NCBI RefSeq assembly: GCF_011761355.1
Contig: NZ_JAASRW010000001.1
Span: 496,001-560,000 of the forward strand
Direction of reading: 5' to 3'
Length of the DNA stretch: 64,000 nucleotides
Origin: Paenibacillus lupini
Lineage (GTDB): Bacteria; Bacillota; Bacilli; Paenibacillales; Paenibacillaceae
Below the pieces are notes generated by a model that saw only the letters and a list, made by a program, of their open reading frames with translations, was not told where the DNA came from and did not search any database. Both the position numbers and the translations under genes were made by a program. Positions 59,701-64,000 of the stretch are shown piece after piece (position 1 is the first letter of the stretch; every line of letters starts with the position of its first letter).

Positions 59701-61192
59701 AGCTTCGGCTTTCATAATTCGCCGGTTTGCCGACAATCGGATCTCATTTACCGAAATAGAGCTGTGTGAACGGTATCCAAAGCTGACTCTTGCAGAGGCG
59801 AGAAGGCTCGTCGATAAGCTGCGAGAAGAAGGCAGCTTGGAGCAGGCGCCATTCGCTGCTTCTCCTGAGGAGCGGATCTGGTCGAGCCGCCGCGCTGCAG
59901 AGCGTATGATCCGCTTGTCCATAGGCGAAGCACGCAAGCAGGTGCAGCCTGCATCGCCTATAAGATGGTGCGTTCAGATTGCCCTTCGCCAGCATGCGCT
60001 GCAGGGGGCTCAGCTTCGCGGAAGCGAGGGGTTAAGGCTTGTGATCGAGCGGCTTCAGGGGATTTATTTGCCGTTATCCCATTGGGAATCCATTATTTTC
60101 CCTTCTCGTGTTGCGGATTACAGGAAGGAAGAACTGGATTTGCTCTGCGCAGCCGGTGAGGTGTTGTGGTTAGGCAAGAAACAGCCGGAAGAGAAGGAAG
60201 GAAAGATCGCTTTCTTCCTTGCAAGCAGCCGTTCGATCTATGAGCCCTATTTGGCAGAAAGTAAAGAGAAGAAGTCTTCACATCCCGAACTCCTGGACAT
60301 GCTGCAACGTAACGGGGCTAGCTTCTTGACACGCCTAGCAAGGGAAACAGGACAACTACCTACTGAATTGTTATCAAGCTTGCTTGATCTGGCTTGGGAG
60401 GGCCAGGCATCCAATGACCAATTCGCGCCGCTTCGATTGTTAACCTTGAAGAAAGGAAAGGATTGGGCAAAGACAGGCTCAGGTCTAGGAAGATGGTATT
60501 GGGCTGCAAGCTTGATTGAAGATTTGCCGCTGCAAGAGGTTCCTGCTCCCGGGAATCACAATTCAGACCCACCGGAAATGTACTGGATTCGCCACTTGCT
60601 GGACACGTACGGAATCGTGACCAAAGAGCTCGCTTCATCGGTTACTCCGTACAGCTGGGATCGTCTCCAGCCCGTACTGCGCAGACTTGAGGAGTGGGGG
60701 ACACTGACACGCGGATTATTTATCGAAGGTGCGGTCACGATGCAGTTTACAACTCCGGATATGGCCGATGCCATTCGCAAGCCGCTTCCTGCAGGAGCAC
60801 GCAGCAATACGGCTCTCACCTTGCTCTCGGCTGTTGATCCAGCAAATCCGTTTGGTCTCATGATGGAATGGCCGGAGCGTCAAGGCTGTACATTTGCACG
60901 CAAGCCGGGACATTTTTTAATTATTCGTGGGGATCAGTGGCTATACTGGATCGAAAACAACGGGAAACGAATTCATTCCATGCAGCCGAATGATTCGGAC
61001 GCCCTTCCTGCTGCAGATGAGTTGAAGTTTATCTTTAAGACACTGCTGCACAGACAGCATCTCACTAAGATTGTGGTTGAACAATGGAACGGCGAAGCCG
61101 TTACATTAACCCAAGAAGGTGCGTTGCTGAAGGAAATAGGAGCAGAAAGCGATAAAAAGTCTCTGGTCTTATGGCAAAGCCAATTGAAATAG
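56777..61192 (+). CDS. lhr: Lhr-like ATP-dependent helicase
   Basis: About 1471 residues, the size of bacterial long Lhr (E. coli 1538). RecA-like domain 1 (about 20-240): Walker A AAPTGSGKTLAAV, TPLKALNNDI, DEIH box IIDEIHDLA, GVSATQKPL. Domain 2 (about 265-440): VATSSLELGIDVG and QRIGRAGH. Then the Lhr winged-helix/core region and a long C-terminal region typical of the family. Lhr is a 3'-5' DNA/RNA helicase of DNA repair. GTG at 56777 (GGAG 9 bp upstream) is preferred; ATG 56762 is the alternative, with no binding site. Confidence 0.92.
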   Translation: MQSSPLSSFHPSLAEWFGAKFGDPTDVQKQAWKAIAAGENTLIAAPTGSGKTLAAVLPCLDAIARIKAQKHEAGVRLIYITPLKALNNDIHDHLVAFIEQIDKHAASADNSWPGLRSGVRTGDTSSSVRSTMYRKPPDILVTTPESLYILLTSEKGRQMLKTVSFAIIDEIHDLAADKRGSHLSLSLERLELWCGRRIQRIGVSATQKPLERVARFLGGWQEAPNSVEEGIAEEDNIELFRHPLGYHPRPVTIVESHMVKKLEVTLTMPDQSQPMQTRDAVWLPILDRLFALMTDCYSVIIFVNSRRLCERLCLRLNDHAGYEMARSHHGSIAKERRLEVERMLKAGELRCIVATSSLELGIDVGHIELVIQLDSPIEAASGIQRIGRAGHAVGSASRGALVARQRGVLPEMAVLGKQIAERDIEPIRIPRDRLDVLSQQTISIVAAEDMAVGDLHRLIARSDSYRSFPMGRLRGMLQVLAGFYPFARPRLDWNRDTDTLVKRKNTMIGALTGAGTIPSSSAYPVHHVDSRVHLGELDEEFVQESRVGDVFQLGMNGWMIRRIDKDRVYVSEAGNRFSEIPFWRNEGLGRSYSLGKKVGAFIAEIERRLLEGEDDKLLAWITENYQMDDYTGEQLLSLIRSQQAICDLPTDKRIVIETYRDLMNQTHVIMHNPFGRRLNRTWLLAIERQFELLLPYRLYGNAKDNGIEFVLPEWDSSWLQTIWQVTPSNVEALLTEAITGSPLLAIAFRHIAETSLLLSRSFGRTPLWQKRLRSEELLREALPYAEHFPYLTEAMKECLHDYLSLEDLRALLTSIQDNEIEVVVKETEYPSPMATQFLADYVNMRIYEGDGLDPAIQMQLMNVSKDLAGRLFGEEAVRNAIPQQVLEAERERLSEPELEIREARDVVSLLKRRGDLAADELIQLAGTEALQWAEQLQRDGELTSYLPSEDMPQEEQRWICRDEQEIYSSFPATDEASAFIIRRFADNRISFTEIELCERYPKLTLAEARRLVDKLREEGSLEQAPFAASPEERIWSSRRAAERMIRLSIGEARKQVQPASPIRWCVQIALRQHALQGAQLRGSEGLRLVIERLQGIYLPLSHWESIIFPSRVADYRKEELDLLCAAGEVLWLGKKQPEEKEGKIAFFLASSRSIYEPYLAESKEKKSSHPELLDMLQRNGASFLTRLARETGQLPTELLSSLLDLAWEGQASNDQFAPLRLLTLKKGKDWAKTGSGLGRWYWAASLIEDLPLQEVPAPGNHNSDPPEMYWIRHLLDTYGIVTKELASSVTPYSWDRLQPVLRRLEEWGTLTRGLFIEGAVTMQFTTPDMADAIRKPLPAGARSNTALTLLSAVDPANPFGLMMEWPERQGCTFARKPGHFLIIRGDQWLYWIENNGKRIHSMQPNDSDALPAADELKFIFKTLLHRQHLTKIVVEQWNGEAVTLTQEGALLKEIGAESDKKSLVLWQSQLK

Positions 61193-61229
61193 AAGCAGTC
61201 GAACTAGTCAGACGAAAGGGGATCATTAC

Positions 61230-63014
61230 GTGCGGCATATGATGAAATATGTCAAAAAATACGGGCTGCTGTTTATTGTTTCCGTATTGTTAGTAAGCAT
61301 CGAAGCGCTTGGTGATTTGCTGCAGCCAACCATGATGTCCCATATCGTGGACGAAGGTGTAGCGAACAAACAGATGGATACGGTGCTGCGATTTGGCGGC
61401 TGGATGCTGCTTATAACACTTGGTGGTGCGCTTGCGGCCTCTGGCCGCAATATCGTTTCGAGCATCGTGTCCCAGCGTTTTGGTGCGGAGCTGCGCCAAG
61501 ATTTATTTGAGAAAATACAAGGACTCAGCTTTGAAAGTGTGGATCGTTATGACCGCGCTTCGCTTGTAACAAGACTGACGAATGATGTGACGCAAGTGCA
61601 GAACTTCGTCAACGGCATGATGCGTATTTTCGTCAAAGCACCTATGCTCTGTATCGGGGGCTTTGTTATGGCCTTCCGCTTAAATCCTTATTTGTCCATT
61701 GTTCTAATGATTGTTATTCCAATTGTCGGCTTAATGATTGTGCTGAATATGAAGGTTGGACTGCCATTATTTCTTAAGGTACAGAACGCTCTTGATCGGC
61801 TTAACGGTGTAATGCGCGAATATTTGTCAGGCGTAAGGGTGGTCAAAGCGTTTAATCGGTTTGATCTGGAAGTCGGCAAATTTAATGGCATCAATAAGCA
61901 ATATGAGTCCCGTGCAATATCCGCACAGCGGGTGATGGCGGTGTTCAGCCCAGGTGTAACGCTAACGATGAATATCGGGATTGTGGCGGTTATCTGGCTG
62001 GGAGGCATTCGAGTCAATAGTGGTCACACACAAGTGGGACATATTATCGCGTTTGTTAACTATATGACACAAATCTTATTCTCGCTGACGACCATGACGA
62101 TGATCTTCAACATGTTTGTACGGGCAAAGGCATCGACAGGCCGTATCGTAGAAGTGCTTGCTGAAGTTAATACGATGGAAAATCATTCGACACCAATGCC
62201 AATGCAGTCAATGCAGTCAATGCAGTCAATGCAGTCAATGCAGTCAATGCAGGGTAAAGGAGCTATTGAATTTGACAATGTCAGCTTTTCTTATGAAGGG
62301 CCGGATGGAGAGCCTGTTCTTAAATCTATTAGTTTCACCTGCCAGCCTGGTGAGACATTAGCCATCATTGGTTCAACAGGTTCAGGCAAAAGCACATTGG
62401 TCAATTTAATTCCACGTTTTTATGATGTTACGGAAGGTTCTGTGAAAATAAACGGCGTTAACATTCGCGATTTGGACACGCATGAGCTTAGGGAGAAGAT
62501 TGGGATTGTACCTCAAAAGTCGATTTTGTTCACCGGACCGGTCATCGATAATCTCCGAATTGGTAAACAAGATGCTTCCGTAGATGAGGTAGTTGAAGCG
62601 GCCAAAATGGCTTCCGCACATTCCTTTATTTCTGAATTGCCGGAGCAGTACAATACGTTGATCGGCCAAGGCGGCGTAAACTTCTCAGGCGGACAGAAGC
62701 AGCGGATCTCGATAGCGAGAGCTCTTATACGGAAGCCAGAAATTCTCATTTTGGACGATTGTACAAGCGCACTGGACAGCGCGACAGAGGCATCTATCAA
62801 ACGTGCCATTAATGAATACGCCAAAGATGTCACTTGTCTGTTAATTGCTCAGCGGATCTCGTCTGTGAAGGATGCCAATACCATCCTTGTTATGGATGAC
62901 GGAGAGATTGTAGGCATGGGAAGCCACGACAGTCTGCTGCAAACTTGTCATGTCTATCAAGAAATTTATCGCTCTCAAATCGGCAAGGAGGTGGACAATC
63001 ATGCCTCAGCCTAA
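61230..63014 (+). CDS. ABC exporter subunit with degenerate ATP site
   Basis: 594 residues, TMD (about 1-320) plus ATPase domain (about 345-585). Walker A GSTGSGKST and signature FSGGQKQR are intact, but Walker B reads LILDDCTSALD (Asp in place of the catalytic Glu) and the switch is LIAQRISS (Gln instead of His). This is the degenerate half of a heterodimeric exporter, partner of the next gene (overlap 14 bp). Between TMD and ATPase lies a run of Met-Gln-Ser repeats encoded by a 9-bp tandem repeat. GTG start with AAAGGGGAT upstream. Confidence 0.95.
   Translation: MRHMMKYVKKYGLLFIVSVLLVSIEALGDLLQPTMMSHIVDEGVANKQMDTVLRFGGWMLLITLGGALAASGRNIVSSIVSQRFGAELRQDLFEKIQGLSFESVDRYDRASLVTRLTNDVTQVQNFVNGMMRIFVKAPMLCIGGFVMAFRLNPYLSIVLMIVIPIVGLMIVLNMKVGLPLFLKVQNALDRLNGVMREYLSGVRVVKAFNRFDLEVGKFNGINKQYESRAISAQRVMAVFSPGVTLTMNIGIVAVIWLGGIRVNSGHTQVGHIIAFVNYMTQILFSLTTMTMIFNMFVRAKASTGRIVEVLAEVNTMENHSTPMPMQSMQSMQSMQSMQSMQGKGAIEFDNVSFSYEGPDGEPVLKSISFTCQPGETLAIIGSTGSGKSTLVNLIPRFYDVTEGSVKINGVNIRDLDTHELREKIGIVPQKSILFTGPVIDNLRIGKQDASVDEVVEAAKMASAHSFISELPEQYNTLIGQGGVNFSGGQKQRISIARALIRKPEILILDDCTSALDSATEASIKRAINEYAKDVTCLLIAQRISSVKDANTILVMDDGEIVGMGSHDSLLQTCHVYQEIYRSQIGKEVDNHASA
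62202..62252 (+). repeat. 9-bp tandem repeat ATGCAGTCA, 5.7 copies, in frame
   Basis: Five perfect copies of ATGCAGTCA followed by ATGCAG. Encodes a Met-Gln-Ser run in the linker between the membrane and ATPase domains of the ABC protein. All copies are identical in sequence, consistent with recent slippage. Confidence 0.97.
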
Positions 63015-64000
63015 TTCAAATCCAGCAGTTAATGGCGGCGGAGCTCCAAGTCAGGAAGTGAACGTCCCGCCAATGGCTGGACGGCCAGGCGGGCCAGGTG
63101 GTCCTGGGTTCGGAGGACGCGGAGGACCTAAGCAAAAACCAAAAAATTTCAAAGGCACCTTGTTTCGGCTTTGGGGTTATCTAAGCGGCGAACGCAAACA
63201 GCTGGGTATTGTATTTGGTTTCATCCTTATTGATTCGGCCATTATGCTGTTAGGTCCATATCTGATTGGTGTAGCAGTTAATGCAATGGTAGGTGGAGAT
63301 AACACAGTTGATTTCAAGCTGCTGCATATCGTTCTCATCGCGTTGGCAGCCGCTTATGTGGCAGATGCTTCCTTGTCCTTCCTGCAAGGATGGATGATGG
63401 CAGGCATCTCCCAGCGGATTGTCAGCCGTCTTCGCCGAACCTTATTCCAGAAGCTGCAACGGTTGCCGCTTGTCTATTTTGACACCCGAAGACATGGGGA
63501 ACTAATGAGCCGGCTGTCCAATGACATCGATAACGTCAGTACTTCTGTCTCACAGACAGCTGCTCAACTCATGAGTGGATCTATCGCCTTGCTTGGCTCA
63601 CTCATTATGATGCTTGTGCTTAGTCCGCTGTTGACGCTTGCCAGCCTGATAACGGTGCCTCTCGTATTTTTACTCGCTAAGACGATTACGAAACGTACGA
63701 GTGCGTTATTTAAGAACCAACAGGCTCAGCTTGGCAGGCTGAATGGTCAAATTGAAGAGACCATTACAGGTTTTCAGGTCGTAAAAGCATTTAACTATGA
63801 AGAGCCGTCCATTGCTGATTTCCGCAAGGATAATGATGAGCTGTGCAAAGTAAGTACGAAAGCTCAAATCTGGTCGGGCTTTATGATGCCGCTGCTCAGC
63901 GTAATTAGTAATATCGGATTTGCTGCGGTGGCGATCGTAGGTGGTGTGATGGCGGTAAAAGGAATGATTACAGTTGGCGTTATTGCCAGCTTCCTCAGCT
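63001..64000 (+). CDS. ABC exporter subunit (3' end outside window)
   Basis: ATG at 63001, overlapping the previous gene by 14 bp, with GGAGGTGG about 6 bp upstream. The visible 333 residues comprise a Gly/Pro-rich cytosolic extension of about 50 residues (GRPGGPGGPGFGGRGGPKQK) and then the first membrane domain of an ABC exporter (QRIVSRLRRTLFQKLQRLP, YFDTRRHGELMSRLSNDIDN). The ATPase domain lies beyond the window. It should supply the canonical ATP site of the heterodimer. Confidence 0.93.
   Translation, partial: MPQPNSNPAVNGGGAPSQEVNVPPMAGRPGGPGGPGFGGRGGPKQKPKNFKGTLFRLWGYLSGERKQLGIVFGFILIDSAIMLLGPYLIGVAVNAMVGGDNTVDFKLLHIVLIALAAAYVADASLSFLQGWMMAGISQRIVSRLRRTLFQKLQRLPLVYFDTRRHGELMSRLSNDIDNVSTSVSQTAAQLMSGSIALLGSLIMMLVLSPLLTLASLITVPLVFLLAKTITKRTSALFKNQQAQLGRLNGQIEETITGFQVVKAFNYEEPSIADFRKDNDELCKVSTKAQIWSGFMMPLLSVISNIGFAAVAIVGGVMAVKGMITVGVIASFLS

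Noticed and set aside
62202..62252. CRISPR-like array
   Set aside because: The repeat is a 9-bp in-frame coding microsatellite without spacers.

Overview
The window is from a low-to-moderate GC, spore-forming Gram-positive bacterium, most likely Paenibacillus or a close relative (inference). The signs are GerA/GerB/GerC spore-germination proteins, a SleB-type cortex hydrolase, SLH-anchored surface protein, ECF vitamin transporter, XerS-type recombinase, YdjO-type small protein and strong AGGAGG-like ribosome binding sites with frequent TTG/GTG starts. No rRNA, tRNA, CRISPR array, prophage or insertion sequence was recognised.

Layout. 1-3192: a heterodimeric ABC exporter, first subunit cut by the window edge. 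3189-6815: XerS-type recombinase (minus), SleB-like hydrolase, rpiA and a metallophosphoesterase. 7009-15703: a vitamin B12 locus, with promoter, cobalamin riboswitch, terminator, a 1319-residue SLH surface protein, a membrane-anchored protein, and a complete ECF transporter (T, fused A-A', S). 15730-23178: mannitol PTS operon mtlA-mtlR-mtlF-mtlD with its own Enzyme I and HPr genes. 23285-27438: small, poorly known genes, a degraded stretch and an acetyltransferase. 27619-30800: orphan sugar-binding lipoprotein, AraC regulator and a sugar isomerase. 31015-35334: Dabb protein, scrambled YceI remnant, YdjO protein, DinG/XPD-type helicase, lipoprotein, acetyltransferase. 35472-39754: gerA-gerC with gerB on the opposite strand. 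39814-45044: LysR regulator divergent from zwf-tkt-tal. 45058-52200: NUDIX, chromate transporter, a frameshifted lipoprotein, and a run of accessory enzymes (nucleotidyltransferase, NUDIX, GNAT, pentapeptide, three VOC proteins). 52203-53995: PadR-HAAS-DUF4097 operon (minus) with a duplicated operator. 54136-64000: WG-repeat protein, small membrane protein, Lhr-like helicase and a second heterodimeric ABC exporter, cut by the right edge.

The most interesting system is the B12 locus. Animal intrinsic factor and transcobalamin are made of an alpha6/alpha6 barrel followed by a beta domain. The first gene after the riboswitch encodes the same two modules on an S-layer-anchored protein, plus a second barrel; the second gene carries another beta domain on a membrane stalk; and the following genes encode an ECF importer. 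Read together they look like a Gram-positive surface capture-and-relay route for cobalamin. The riboswitch and domains are seen in the sequence; the relay is inference.

The window also holds several small genome scars: a YceI gene with an apparent internal inversion, a lipoprotein frameshifted in an AT dinucleotide tract, a decayed stretch upstream of a DUF3885 gene, and an expanding 9-bp repeat coding for Met-Gln-Ser in an ABC exporter linker.
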